Assembly: GCF_003991905.1 (NCBI RefSeq)
Contig: NZ_RSCL01000008.1
Span: forward strand, 62,001-126,000
DNA length: 64,000 nt
Reading direction: 5' to 3'
Origin: Dulcicalothrix desertica PCC 7102
GTDB taxonomy: Bacteria > Cyanobacteriota > Cyanobacteriia > Cyanobacteriales > Nostocaceae
Part shown: positions 37,727 to 47,319 of the stretch, piece by piece
Layout: each line of letters begins with the position of its first letter
How positions within the stretch are numbered: the stretch's first letter is position 1
Translations under genes and position numbers: made by a program
The notes under the pieces: model-generated
Seen by the model: only the letters and a program-made list of their open reading frames with translations
Told to the model about the DNA's origin: nothing
The model's database searches: none

Positions 37727-38869
37727 TTAGCCAACTGAGGAACAGATTTTGTCTTGTAATTCGATTTCACGGTCACGTGTAGCAGCAATTGCTTGGGTAA
37801 GTACGTTACGAGTCGAAATACCTACGGCGTGAAGTTGGAGCCATTGCTGTGCTTCGTTACCTTCGCGGAGGATTTTTTGCAGTGGTGAAAGAAAACAGCT
37901 AAAACCATGCTGCTTGGCTGTTATAATGGCGCCATCATAAAGTTCACCAATCCAATCACGGGCAGTTACTGTTCTGCCGTCCTGCCAATGTTGAAGTTTC
38001 GCATCTAGACTCAGTGATGCCGCTGCCATTTCGTTGGCTGAAGTAATATCTATTAATTCCTCGTCTGTAAAGCTACTACTAACTAACGGGTCTAAATTCG
38101 GATTTTCGATTAACTGTAGTAAACGTGCTTCGAGTAAGGCTGTTATGGAAAGTAAAGCAATGGGGTCTGTCACTAAATCGCAAATCCTCAACTCTAAGCG
38201 ATTTAAATCATAAGGGCGCCCATTTCCATTTGGACGTACAGAAGCCCATAAGTGGCGAACATTCTGCATTGTACCTGCTGCTAATTGCTCTTCAACCCAC
38301 TGAATATGATGGGCATGGCTGGTAAACAAAGGCACGCGCGCAGGTGTTTGTGGAAATACTCCCCAACGAGTCGAGTGATATCCAGTTGTGGCGCCATCTA
38401 TAAATGGTGATGCTGCACTAAGAGCTAAATATAAAGGTGCTTCAACACGAATTAATCTACAGGCACGCATTAATGTTTCTAAGTCACTAATGCCGACGTT
38501 GATGTGAATGCTGGCAGTAACGACTTTAGTGCCGTATGTTTTTTCAATAAAGTCATGATATGGGTTACTTGGGTCGGAACGGAAAAATTGATTATTACCT
38601 CCTAAAGACAAGGTACTTCCCGGAATGATAGTATAGTCACCCAATTTGCTTAAATATGACCTTAACTGCTGCCGAGGCTGCAATAGACTGCATAATAATT
38701 TTTCATAATTCGCACTTGGTGCCGTTGTATACTCTACGTTACGACTATCTGGTTCACGAACAAACCCATCTGAAGCTAAGGACGCGACAATTTTGTCGGA
38801 GAGACCTACAACATCACCATTCGGCGTTCCAGTATACATTTCAACTTCAAAGCCTTTCAATAGCGCCAC
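37727..38869 (-). CDS. gshA: Glutamate-cysteine ligase, cyanobacterial type
   Basis: 380 residues from a GTG at 38869, preceded by AGGAGA. Features: KGFEVEMYTGT at the N-terminus, EPDSRNVEYTTAPSANYE, GSTLSLGGNNQFFRSDPSNP, ASIHINVGI, and RPYDLNRLELRICDLVTDP with the Glu/Arg residues typical of the GCS2 fold. This is the form described in Nostoc and related cyanobacteria as GshA, which joins glutamate and cysteine to gamma-glutamylcysteine with ATP, the first step of glutathione synthesis in the cytoplasm. Length is normal. No gshB lies nearby, as is usual in cyanobacteria. The gene ends in a hairpin repeat. Confidence 0.87.
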   Translation of the reverse strand: MALLKGFEVEMYTGTPNGDVVGLSDKIVASLASDGFVREPDSRNVEYTTAPSANYEKLLCSLLQPRQQLRSYLSKLGDYTIIPGSTLSLGGNNQFFRSDPSNPYHDFIEKTYGTKVVTASIHINVGISDLETLMRACRLIRVEAPLYLALSAASPFIDGATTGYHSTRWGVFPQTPARVPLFTSHAHHIQWVEEQLAAGTMQNVRHLWASVRPNGNGRPYDLNRLELRICDLVTDPIALLSITALLEARLLQLIENPNLDPLVSSSFTDEELIDITSANEMAAASLSLDAKLQHWQDGRTVTARDWIGELYDGAIITAKQHGFSCFLSPLQKILREGNEAQQWLQLHAVGISTRNVLTQAIAATRDREIELQDKICSSVG

Positions 38870-38954
38870 CTAAATATCTCCTAGTCTCTCCTTTACATAT
38901 AAATTGTATCGAACATTACGATTAGGCGCCTATGCATTTTGGTTGAAATGTCAT

Positions 38955-38982
38955 GTAGAGACGTTACATGTAACGTCTCTAC
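38955..38982. repeat. Perfect 28-base palindrome, copy 1
   Basis: GTAGAGACGTTACA followed by its exact complement. The identical 28 bases recur at 55513-55540, and a degenerate relative is at 1402-1431. The stop codon TAG of the deacetylase-family gene lies inside this copy. It is followed on the plus strand by ATTTTTT, so it can work as a terminator. Confidence 0.85.
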
Positions 38983-39896
38983 ATTTTTTGCATGGTCATA
39001 ACTTCTGTAGCTGCACGCAATACAAGGGAATGACGATAAACAAGGTCATTTAAATTATCTGCGTAACCACCCCCAATAACACAAGCAACTGGATAACCTG
39101 CTGTAACACAGGTAGTTAGAACTTGCATATCGCGTTTAAAAATTCCTCTGTCTGTCAAAGCTAGCTTGCCAAGTTTGTCGGCAATGTGGGGGTCTACACC
39201 AGCATCGTACAAAACGATATCTGGTTTTACGTCTGATAATAAATCTGGCAGGTAACTCGCTAAAACAAGCAAGTAATCATCATCTTCCATCCCTACGGGT
39301 AGAGGAACATCTAAGTCACTTTTTTGTTTGGTACCAGGAAAATTCACGTCGCAGTGCATGGAAAACGTAAAAACGCTATCATCTCCTTGAAAAATAAATG
39401 CGGTTCCATCTCCTTGATGTACATCTAAATCTACAATTAAAACTTTTTTTACCAAACCTTGTTTTTGTAAAACACGTGATGCAATAGCTAAATCGTTAAA
39501 AATACAGAACCCTGAACCATAGCTTGGAAAAGCATGATGCGTCCCACCCGCAGTGTTACAAGCTAACCCAGATTGTAAAGCTAAAGTTGCCGTCTTAATT
39601 GTTCCACCAACTGCTACACAAGTACGATTTGCCAATGCTGGACTCCACGGTAAACCTATTCGTCTCTGTGCTTTCGCATCAAGAGTACCCTGGCAGTAAG
39701 CGTTTACGTATGAGTTTGTATGAACTAACTCGATTAATTCCTGTGGTGGAGGCGCCGGAGCGTGAAATTGGGTAAAATCAGCTACGCCATCTTTTAGTAA
39801 TAATTCGTAGAGTAGCCGAAATTTTTCCATTGGAAAGCGATGACCGTCTGGTAATGGAACGACATAATCTGGATGATAAACGATTGGCAAATTCAT
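38979..39896 (-). CDS. Histone deacetylase-family amidohydrolase
   Basis: 305 residues. Zinc ligands stand in VLIVDLDVHQGDGTAF (Asp and His) and LYDAGVDPH (Asp); the catalytic His pair is in NTAGGTHHAFPSYGSGF and the Tyr in VIGGGYADN. The fold and length match class IV/AcuC-like bacterial members. Such enzymes remove acyl groups from small molecules, polyamines or lysine side chains; the true substrate cannot be told. The C-terminus ends MTMQKM, whose stop codon is provided by the palindromic repeat, so the last residues may have been changed by its insertion. The gene is divergent from the MscS gene with an 85-base gap. Confidence 0.88.
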   Translation of the reverse strand: MNLPIVYHPDYVVPLPDGHRFPMEKFRLLYELLLKDGVADFTQFHAPAPPPQELIELVHTNSYVNAYCQGTLDAKAQRRIGLPWSPALANRTCVAVGGTIKTATLALQSGLACNTAGGTHHAFPSYGSGFCIFNDLAIASRVLQKQGLVKKVLIVDLDVHQGDGTAFIFQGDDSVFTFSMHCDVNFPGTKQKSDLDVPLPVGMEDDDYLLVLASYLPDLLSDVKPDIVLYDAGVDPHIADKLGKLALTDRGIFKRDMQVLTTCVTAGYPVACVIGGGYADNLNDLVYRHSLVLRAATEVMTMQKM

Positions 39897-39981
39897 GAAG
39901 AGTGACTTCGATACTGATATTTTTCGTTACTAACTGGTATTGTAGAAAATGGCTAGAGATATTGAGACATGAAAATTGCTT

Positions 39982-40998
39982 ATGTTGCAAATGCAATTAA
40001 TAATACCGATACTATTCGTGTTTTTGGGCTTGATAGCAGGTCTAATCGGTGAAAATGTTATTTATAAGCGATTGAAAAATTTTGTAGCAAAGCGTCAAAT
40101 ACCAGGTAGCGAAATCATTATTCACTCGCTGCATCGAATGACACTACTTTGGTTTGTGCTTGCTGGTTGCTATGGGGCTATATTAGCTTACCCTTATTTT
40201 ACACCCGATGTTAATGGCGCCCTGCAAAAAATTATAACTATAGCTTTTCTGTATTCAGTAACGGTGGTTTTTGCCCGTTTGAGTTCTGGGTTTGTAACTA
40301 TTTACATTCGTAGGTCACAACTTGTATCAGCTTCACTGTTTGCCAATATTGCGAAAACAGCAGTTTTAATTTTAGGTACTTTAATACTGCTGCAAACTGT
40401 GGGTGTGCAAATTACTCCAATAATTACCACTTTAGGAATAAGCGGTTTAGCTGTTGGTTTAGCACTAAAAGATACGTTAGAAAATTTCTTTTCAGGATTT
40501 TATTTAATTTTCTCCAAACAAATACGAACTGGTGATTATCTCAAACTTGATGGTGGACATGAAGGATATGTTACAGATATTACATGGAGGAACACAACAA
40601 TTCAAGAGTTGACTAATAATGTTATTATTGTACCCAACTCTAAATTAGCATCGGCTATTTTTACTAATTGCCATCTTCCTGTCAAAGAAATTAGTTTAAC
40701 TGTAAATGTCGGTGTCGATTATGAAAGTGATTTAGATTATGTTGAAGATGTAACTATAGATGTTGCTAAAGAAGTAATGCAAGAAGTGGCGCCAGAATTA
40801 ATAAACAGCGAACCGTTTATTCGGTATCAAAAATTTGCTGATTTTAGTATCGATTTTACTGTTTATATTCGAGTCAATGAGTTTTTTGACCAACGTATTG
40901 CTCGACATATTTTTATTAAAAAATTGCACAAAAGATATCAACAAGAAGGCATTAGAATTCCTTATCCTACACACGAATTGTATTTGCAAAAGGATTAA
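39982..40998 (+). CDS. MscS-family mechanosensitive channel
   Basis: 338 residues from the ATG at 39982 (a TTG two codons earlier and an ATG three codons later are alternatives). Hydrophobic segments: QLIIPILFVFLGLIAGLIG, LLWFVLAGCYGAILAYPYF, IITIAFLYSVTVVFA and TAVLILGTLILLQTVGV. The pore helix and beta domain of MscS follow: TLGISGLAVGLALKDTLENFFSGFYLI, then KQIRTGDYLKL and NNVIIVPNSKLASAIFTN. Such channels release solutes when the membrane is stretched, protecting the cell from hypo-osmotic shock. It ends convergently to the hybrid kinase gene with a hairpin between. Confidence 0.92.
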   Translation: MLQMQLIIPILFVFLGLIAGLIGENVIYKRLKNFVAKRQIPGSEIIIHSLHRMTLLWFVLAGCYGAILAYPYFTPDVNGALQKIITIAFLYSVTVVFARLSSGFVTIYIRRSQLVSASLFANIAKTAVLILGTLILLQTVGVQITPIITTLGISGLAVGLALKDTLENFFSGFYLIFSKQIRTGDYLKLDGGHEGYVTDITWRNTTIQELTNNVIIVPNSKLASAIFTNCHLPVKEISLTVNVGVDYESDLDYVEDVTIDVAKEVMQEVAPELINSEPFIRYQKFADFSIDFTVYIRVNEFFDQRIARHIFIKKLHKRYQQEGIRIPYPTHELYLQKD

Positions 40999-41017
40999 AT
41001 CAACTTTTTTGCGTAGT

Positions 41018-41032
41018 GTGGGCATTGCCCAC
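41018..41032. terminator. Short hairpin between convergent genes
   Basis: GTGGGCATTGCCCAC is an almost perfect 15-base palindrome in the 48-base gap between the channel gene and the hybrid kinase gene. It is probably a bidirectional terminator of dispersed-repeat origin, since there is no strong T run. Confidence 0.5.
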
Positions 41033-41046
41033 CATATGATTAAAGT

Positions 41047-43428
41047 TTATGTACTATACTTTTGACGTTCTGTTAACAGGGCAATTTGTACTTGCTGATA
41101 TTCTGATTCAATTTTGCTGATTTTTGCTTCAATTCCTGTTAAGCTTTTTTGTGCCACCATTTCTTCTACTTCTTTACATAATTGTCCTAGATGGTTTGCT
41201 CCTAGTGTTGCGCTTGTAGAAGATAAAGTGTGTGTTAGTCTTTGAAGATTTTTTAAATTAGTTTCTGAATGTGCAAGCTGAATATCTTGGAGTAATTTAG
41301 GAGCGTCATCAAGATATAAATCTATTGTTTCTACAAGAAATTCTTTAGCGTTGATTGCTGAATTGAAATCAGCCATATAAAGTATTTCTTGTAGTGCTTT
41401 TGAGTCTATCGAAGAATTTGTATTTAAGGGGTAATTTGGAACGTAATCTGAAATAAACTCATTTTGATTTTCTAATTTATTTTCTAGCTGTTGGCACTTT
41501 TTTAAAGCTTCAACTAGTTCACCAATGCGAAGAGGTTTGGCGAGATAATTATCAATCCCTACTCCTAGACAGCGCTCGCGTTGCTCCCACATTGTACTAG
41601 CTGTGAGGGCAATAATTACTGGACGTTGTGAAGGCGCCCATTCTTGCTGGATATGTTTTGCTGCTGTTAAACCATCCATTTCTGGCATTTGCATATCCAT
41701 TAACACAACATCATAAACTTGATTTCGCAATGCATCGAGTGCTTCCAAACCGTTATTTGCTAGCGCAGGTTCATAACCCATACGTTGTAACATCAACTTT
41801 ATCATTCTCTGGTTAATGGCATGGTCTTCAACTAACAGTATTTTTAATGGATGTTCTTGAGCAATTAATTCTATTTTGGCATCACTTGATACATCTAAAC
41901 CTGGAAGCGTTAAAGCTTCTGCACCTCGACAAACTACACTGGCAACACTTTCAGGAATTGCATCGACTTGAATTGTAAAGTAAAAAGTACTACCTTTTTG
42001 TTTTTTACTCTCAACCCAAATTGTGCCCCCCATTAACTCACATAACTGTTTACAAATAGCTAGTCCTAAACCTGTACCTCCATATTGTCGTGTAATCGAA
42101 GAATTGACTTGACTAAAAACTTTGAATAAACGCTCTTGCTCCGATGCTTCAATGCCAACCCCCGTATCTTTAACGGCAAATTGTAATGTACAAGTATTTA
42201 ATTTGTTGCTACTGTCGTCAGCACTCGTATTATTAGTCGTTTTTTGTTTTGGTGTAACATAAATTGCAATGCTACCTGTACTAGTAAATTTGATAGCGTT
42301 GCTTATCAAGTTAACTAAAATTTGTCGTACTCGTGTAACATCTCCTACTATCATTTTAGGAGTTTCAGTATTATCAATAAAACTTAATTTTAAAGCTTTC
42401 TCTTTCGCTTTCGGCATAAGGATAGCAATTGCTTCGTGAATACAGCGTCTTACCTCAAAAGGTTGCGCTTCCATTTCTAATTTTCCAGCTTCAATTTTAG
42501 AAAAATCAAGAATATCATTAATAATTTTATGTAACGCAATGCCACTTGTATAAATAGTTTCAACAAAATCACGTTGCTCTATAGTCATTTCGGTATTTAA
42601 TAGCAAAGTTGCCATTCCTGTCACCGATGTAATAGGAGTACGAATTTCATGACTAATCATTGCCATAAATTGCTGTTTAGCAAGTTCTGCTTGTTTACGT
42701 TCGGTCATGTCGCGAACAATGTAAACGTAACCTTGAAAATGCTCAATATCGGTTTGCAGCATCGAACAAGAAACCGCAACGGGAATAGTTTTACCACTTT
42801 TGGTTTGACAACTAGCTTCGACCTCACCAAATGCAGCAGCTTCAATTCCTTTGAAAATACTTGATATATGTCTACCAATTATTTCTGTTTCTTCATATTC
42901 TAAAAGAGTTACTGTTGCCGGATTAATTCTTTTGATATTTCCTGATGGTGTGGTTGTTACCATTGCATCAGACATTGAAGTTAAAATTTGCTCTATGTAT
43001 TGTTTGGAAGCGGTAAGGTTACGTAATAAAAAGTTTGCTTGATTGGCACTTTGCATTAGTGACTGTTCCATCACCATACGCTCGGTTGAATCTACAACCA
43101 AAATCATCAGTTCTTTACATTGAGAATTCTCTTTGTGATTTTTTATAATATATATATCTATATATAAAGGTGAAAGATTATCGAGTGAACGACTAATTCC
43201 TTTGAGTTTAAAATCATTTTGCTCACCTTGTAATATTTCATCTAAAATTTCTTCGGTTCCTGTTAGCTCCGGAAAGCTAATTCTGATATCACTGCCTTTT
43301 TTAACTTGATTAGGATTATCTGAAAAATGCTTGACATTTGAAGATGTTTCGATAATTTTATAATTATCACAAATAGTTATGTATTCAATTGAATTAACTG
43401 AGAAAAGATTGCTTAGTAATGTATTCAT
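41047..43428 (-). CDS. Hybrid histidine kinase PAS-PAS-HisKA-HATPase-REC-Hpt
   Basis: 793 residues from the ATG at 43428 ([16 protein letters not shown]); a TTG at 43476 would add 16 residues, and neither has a clear ribosome binding site. An N-terminal PAS-like domain is followed by a second PAS ([18 protein letters not shown] to VRDMTERKQ), HisKA ([20 protein letters not shown]), an ATPase domain ([31 protein letters not shown]), a receiver ([13 protein letters not shown], Asp in [13 protein letters not shown]) and an Hpt domain with the His in [15 protein letters not shown]. The Hpt Lys usually found after HTL is Ser here. The GTPase gene lies just upstream on the same strand, so this kinase probably shares its operon. 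Confidence 0.9.
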   Translation of the reverse strand: MNTLLSNLFSVNSIEYITICDNYKIIETSSNVKHFSDNPNQVKKGSDIRISFPELTGTEEILDEILQGEQNDFKLKGISRSLDNLSPLYIDIYIIKNHKENSQCKELMILVVDSTERMVMEQSLMQSANQANFLLRNLTASKQYIEQILTSMSDAMVTTTPSGNIKRINPATVTLLEYEETEIIGRHISSIFKGIEAAAFGEVEASCQTKSGKTIPVAVSCSMLQTDIEHFQGYVYIVRDMTERKQAELAKQQFMAMISHEIRTPITSVTGMATLLLNTEMTIEQRDFVETIYTSGIALHKIINDILDFSKIEAGKLEMEAQPFEVRRCIHEAIAILMPKAKEKALKLSFIDNTETPKMIVGDVTRVRQILVNLISNAIKFTSTGSIAIYVTPKQKTTNNTSADDSSNKLNTCTLQFAVKDTGVGIEASEQERLFKVFSQVNSSITRQYGGTGLGLAICKQLCELMGGTIWVESKKQKGSTFYFTIQVDAIPESVASVVCRGAEALTLPGLDVSSDAKIELIAQEHPLKILLVEDHAINQRMIKLMLQRMGYEPALANNGLEALDALRNQVYDVVLMDMQMPEMDGLTAAKHIQQEWAPSQRPVIIALTASTMWEQRERCLGVGIDNYLAKPLRIGELVEALKKCQQLENKLENQNEFISDYVPNYPLNTNSSIDSKALQEILYMADFNSAINAKEFLVETIDLYLDDAPKLLQDIQLAHSETNLKNLQRLTHTLSSTSATLGANHLGQLCKEVEEMVAQKSLTGIEAKISKIESEYQQVQIALLTERQKYST

Positions 43429-43487
43429 GTTGTGTATTATTAAGGTTTTAGGTGAACTATTTATGTTGATTTTCAATGAACTTGAAG

Positions 43488-44012
43488 CTAAACTAATGAG
43501 TGTGATAATAATTGAAATATTTCATCAACATTTGTGCCTGTTTTAGCTGAAGTCACATATGTAGACAAAACGTGGTTATTATTATCAAATTGATACATTT
43601 GTCTAATTTTTTCCAGATATTCAGTCTCGATTAAATCTGATTTGTTTAGCGCTATAACTATAGAAGCTTGAGGATTGACTGCTAAAAATGTTTGGATATG
43701 GTCACTTATACTTGTTAGTGTATCCTGTTGAGTGACATCAGCGACGATAATGGCGCCTTTTGCCCCCTGAAAATATGTAGGAGCAATTGCTTTAAATTTG
43801 TTACTTCCTTCAATGTCCCAAATTAAAAGCTGTAGCTCTTTTTTATTCTCTGGGTTTACATCTATTAAATCCACTATTTTACGTGATATTTTTACTCCAA
43901 CTGTAGATAAATATTTATCGCTAAATTGTCTATCTACAAATCGACGAATTAAGCTAGTCTTCCCAACTCCAAAGTCGCCTACTAAACATATTTTTTTAGA
44001 TATTGTTGACAT
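43488..44012 (-). CDS. Ras/Rab-like small GTPase
   Basis: 174 residues from the ATG at 44012 (MSTISKKICLVGDFG). An upstream start at 44072 is possible, but those codons come from the dispersed repeat. G1 is GDFGVGKTSL (12-21), switch I Thr37 in LSTVGVKIS, G3 is WDIEGSNKF (65-73), G4 NKSD (123-126), G5 TSAKTG. The order and length are those of bacterial Ras-like GTPases. G3 is unusual: the usual D-T-A-G-Q becomes D-I-E-G-S, so the catalytic Gln position is Ser70, predicting slow intrinsic hydrolysis. It lies between an OmpA/roadblock-like gene and a hybrid kinase, probably in one operon; the roadblock module may be its partner. Confidence 0.9.
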   Translation of the reverse strand: MSTISKKICLVGDFGVGKTSLIRRFVDRQFSDKYLSTVGVKISRKIVDLIDVNPENKKELQLLIWDIEGSNKFKAIAPTYFQGAKGAIIVADVTQQDTLTSISDHIQTFLAVNPQASIVIALNKSDLIETEYLEKIRQMYQFDNNNHVLSTYVTSAKTGTNVDEIFQLLSHSLV

Positions 44013-44042
44013 AATAATTTTCTCTAAAATATAAAATAAACC

Positions 44043-44107
44043 AGAAACCGGGTTTCTAAGCAAAGTTATCATTTTATTCCAAGATTTAATAAAGAAACCC
44101 GGTTTCT
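44043..44107. repeat. Two palindromes AGAAACC-N-GGTTTCT in tandem
   Basis: AGAAACCGGGTTTCT (44043-44057) and AGAAACCCGGTTTCT (44093-44107), 35 bases apart. The stop codon of the OmpA-like gene (44106-44108) is partly made by the second copy. They stand between two genes of the presumed operon and could dampen read-through into the GTPase gene. Confidence 0.7.
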
Positions 44108-46313
44108 AATCTGGTTCCAATACTACAGAACGCCTTTGCCATTCAGGCTGATTAATATCAACCCCAGGTGGTAAACTTGTTTTACCCGCAATTTCTAAAC
44201 GCGCACCGTTAATACCTTGATTTATTAAAACTTTTTTTACAGTTTGTGCGCGCTTCAGTCCTAACTTTTGATATTCTGAGTTTCCTTTATGAGAATAACT
44301 ATAACCAGTTATTTTTAAGCGTTTAATTGGGTATTGATTTAAAAAAGATTTAACTTGCTCAATTTTTGAGTCAAAATCTGCCGTCATTAAAGCTTCAGAA
44401 TTTATATTAAAGTAAAATCTAATACCTATTTTTGCAGGTGGTACTTCTATTGCACTGGAAACAAGCTTGACACCTGGAATTTTTTCAAATGCGTTAGTAA
44501 TCATTGTAACATCTAAGCTATTTCTAACACTGCCTTGAATCAAAACTCGACCATTGGTGTATTGAGTGGAAATAGCTGTACTTTTTATTTGATTAAAAAC
44601 TTCGGTAACTCGCTTGACTTCAGCTGCGGCAGTTACGGGGTCTGCTGGTACTTCGACTGCTAATATTTGATTATCTATCGACCACTTGGGAGCAGCATAG
44701 GACGCAATTTGTGCAGCTTTTTGACTTAAAAATTGATTTGGTACTCGTCCGGTTAGCTTGAGTTTACCATGATGTTCCTCGACATTGAGACGGTAGACTG
44801 CGAGTTCTGGCGCCGAAGCTAAAGCTGTAGAAGTTTTTTGTTCGACTGCATCAATAACTCCGGTGTGATATTTCCAAATTCCCAAGGGAATAAAAATGGC
44901 GCCAAGAATCCCTAATGTTAATAAAATAAGGGGTGATGGTTTATTTTTATGATTTACATCTAATTCTAAATCATAATCTCGAAGGTTTTTTAGGTTAACA
45001 TTGATTTCATTCGGTATAGTTCCAGGGTCTCCATCAAAGTTTTCTATTATAGTTCCATGCTCTCGAACAATGTTGATGAGCATTTGTCGCATTTTGCTGA
45101 TAAATTGTTTTGGTGGCTCTCCTTTGACGACAATTGCTAAATAACAGTAGCCTGCAACTTCTAAAATTATTTTAGATGTACCATATTCTATTGCGTCTAA
45201 TTCATTATAGGCACCGGATTGAATAATACAGTCGTTCGCAAAGCTACGAATTGCAGTTAGCATTCCAGCAACCATTTCTGATTCGAGTTGTTGAGCATCT
45301 AAACGTTGAATATCTGAAATAACTAAACCTGATGTTTTGTGAATTAAAAAGATAGCTTGAACAGTAAAGTGTATTGCTTCTCTAAAAATTAATTCAGCTT
45401 CAGAAATTCCTTGGAGTTTAGCACGAATTTTTCTCTGAATACCTTTGACACTAAGACTATCCTCGATTTGCTGGTTAATCGCACGAATAGTTTCTGCCAT
45501 ATATTTAGAAATCGTACTACCAATAATAGGGTAGAGAGCATCTACTACTGAATCTTGCTCGATTTCGATTTGTTTTTTGATTGCCCGTCCCATTGTTGGA
45601 GCAAGAGCTTCGGTCATTTCATCAGGTGCATTATTTATTTGCTGAGAAATCGCTTCAGGTATAATAGGGGCAAAAGCTACACCCATACTAATTTTGCTCT
45701 GCTGAGTGCGATTTTGAATAACCTCATCGATAATTGGAGTAATTACTTTTACAATATCTTCTCTAGACTCACCGATTTTAACTCTTAATATTTCGTGAAT
45801 ACAAGGCACAAGCAACTCAACTAAAGCATTAGGGTCATAGATTTGATGTTCTAACTTGCTCAAACTGTTGTTAATTTTGTCTGTAATCAACTGTAAATCT
45901 GTTAATTCGGGACCAACTAAAATGCTTTGTAATTGCTCGAATGCAGCAAAATTACTCGAAGAATCTACAGTTTCAGCTTGAAAATCGATGACGGCATACT
46001 CTACGTCAGTAAATATTTTAGCGTCACTGCTAGATTCTGTTAAAGATTCTGTAAGTTCAATGAAATTACTTTGCTTAGAGTCTGCTTTGATTGTCTGGTG
46101 TGATATTTCTTCGTATTCAATAGTTGTTATTTCTTCATGATTTAAAGTGCCAGTCTCAGGTGAGGTGATAATATTTAGGTCTGCAAGGAGATTTATAAAT
46201 CCTTCCAGAACTGCTTCCTCGTTTGAATCATTCAATATAGTACTATAATTAGTACTATTATGTTTAGATTTACTGTTGGAATTTCCCACCTGAGTCATGA
46301 CACTAAATACCAT
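44106..46313 (-). CDS. Membrane protein with roadblock-like, BON-like and OmpA-like domains
   Basis: 735 residues. The first 150 are acidic and probably disordered; 150-300 are helical and Ile-rich (VELLVPCIHEIL, FAPIIPEAISQQI). Residues about 312-420 look like a roadblock/LC7 fold: AIFLIHKTSGLVISDIQRLD, then MVAGMLTAIRSFANDCI, KIILEVAGYCYLAIVVKG and MRQMLINIVREHG. One membrane helix at 461-481 (LILLTLGILGAIFIPLGIW) leads to two BON-like repeats (500-625: KLKLTGRVPN, RVLIQGSVRNS) and a C-terminal OmpA-like domain (KRLKITGYSYSHKG, LGLKRAQTVKKVL). It probably spans the inner membrane with the OmpA part outside binding peptidoglycan and the roadblock part inside, beside the GTPase. Confidence 0.82.
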   Translation of the reverse strand: MVFSVMTQVGNSNSKSKHNSTNYSTILNDSNEEAVLEGFINLLADLNIITSPETGTLNHEEITTIEYEEISHQTIKADSKQSNFIELTESLTESSSDAKIFTDVEYAVIDFQAETVDSSSNFAAFEQLQSILVGPELTDLQLITDKINNSLSKLEHQIYDPNALVELLVPCIHEILRVKIGESREDIVKVITPIIDEVIQNRTQQSKISMGVAFAPIIPEAISQQINNAPDEMTEALAPTMGRAIKKQIEIEQDSVVDALYPIIGSTISKYMAETIRAINQQIEDSLSVKGIQRKIRAKLQGISEAELIFREAIHFTVQAIFLIHKTSGLVISDIQRLDAQQLESEMVAGMLTAIRSFANDCIIQSGAYNELDAIEYGTSKIILEVAGYCYLAIVVKGEPPKQFISKMRQMLINIVREHGTIIENFDGDPGTIPNEINVNLKNLRDYDLELDVNHKNKPSPLILLTLGILGAIFIPLGIWKYHTGVIDAVEQKTSTALASAPELAVYRLNVEEHHGKLKLTGRVPNQFLSQKAAQIASYAAPKWSIDNQILAVEVPADPVTAAAEVKRVTEVFNQIKSTAISTQYTNGRVLIQGSVRNSLDVTMITNAFEKIPGVKLVSSAIEVPPAKIGIRFYFNINSEALMTADFDSKIEQVKSFLNQYPIKRLKITGYSYSHKGNSEYQKLGLKRAQTVKKVLINQGINGARLEIAGKTSLPPGVDINQPEWQRRSVVLEPD

Positions 46314-46396
46314 TTGATAACACTGGGCAGATGCGTGATTAATGAATTGGTTCTTAACTGTTGATTAGTAAAATCTGGGCATACAATTGTTCTACT

Positions 46397-47071
46397 TTAA
46401 GAGTGAATTTCTGTAGCACCATGACCGTTGCCGTTACCGTTGCCGTTGCCGTACTTTAGTGCTTTAGATGCACCTGAGTCCATAAATGGCAGTGACTTAT
46501 AGCCGTTACCATCATCTCCTGCTTCGCGTAGCTTTGGAATAAACTCAGTTCCTTTGATTCGCATTCCTAAAGCAAATAAGGTTTCAGCAATGTCTTCTTT
46601 AGAAACTTTATCTTGTGCTAATGCACCAAAGCGTTCCTCTAACTCTTGTAATACTAAGTCGCGTAATCCAGCAATGTCATCTTGCAGTTTACCTTTTGTT
46701 TGAAACAATTCTTCGCGTATCGAATTGGTTTGAGTATCCAACTCTTCGTCCAGAGTTTGAAAACTGCTGGAAAACCTACGATTTAGTCTATCAAACTGCT
46801 GTCGAAAATCGGCTGCCTCTTCTTGGGTCGTCAAGCTTAGTGTTTTGATCTTCTTGTCGATTATTTCGTTTGCCGCTTTTAGCTCGGCTGAAAAATTGGT
46901 TTTGAGTTGCTCGAATTGAGCGCGCATTTCTTGCTGTATTAGAGAAATGTCTTTTTCCAACTTGCTAAAACGATTATCGTAATCGCGAATTTGGGTGCCA
47001 AAAATAATATCTCGAATTTGGTCAATATTGCCAAGCCGTTCACGCACATCGTCTCTAGTCATCTGACTCAT
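46397..47071 (-). CDS. Coiled-coil protein with Gly-Asn tail, function unknown
   Basis: 224 residues, start ATG at 47071 after a GGCGGG stretch. Residues 1-30 are charged (RDDVRERLGNIDQIRDIIFG) and 35-155 form a long coiled coil. A short conserved-looking segment follows (EDIAETLFALGMRIKGTEF), and the tail has five Gly-Asn pairs encoded by a hexanucleotide repeat. It has no signal or membrane segment. It is 83 bases upstream of the OmpA-like gene on the same strand and likely heads that operon. A scaffold role for the membrane complex is a guess. Confidence 0.8.
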   Translation of the reverse strand: MSQMTRDDVRERLGNIDQIRDIIFGTQIRDYDNRFSKLEKDISLIQQEMRAQFEQLKTNFSAELKAANEIIDKKIKTLSLTTQEEAADFRQQFDRLNRRFSSSFQTLDEELDTQTNSIREELFQTKGKLQDDIAGLRDLVLQELEERFGALAQDKVSKEDIAETLFALGMRIKGTEFIPKLREAGDDGNGYKSLPFMDSGASKALKYGNGNGNGNGHGATEIHS

Positions 47072-47230
47072 TTAATAACCCGCCTTTTAATGATAGATTA
47101 GCCACCGCATTTATGGGAACGTAAGTGTTTTTACCCTGCCACGCTATTTACCTACGAAACCTTACTTATGCTGTCAAGTTTATTGTTCCCAGGTTTTTAG
47201 CTTTACTATCAAGCTTAATCAAATTTTTTG

Positions 47231-47245
47231 AGAAACCCGGTTTCT
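47231..47245. repeat. Palindrome AGAAACC-C-GGTTTCT
   Basis: A single 15-base copy of the dispersed palindrome, in the 248-base gap between the divergent coiled-coil gene and the first PATAN regulator. Confidence 0.6.
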
Positions 47246-47319
47246 AGGTTTCTGTCACAACTTTGTCACAACTCTTAAATTAAGCTATGTGGCTATGGCT
47301 GGTAAAAGAGGTTATCTAA

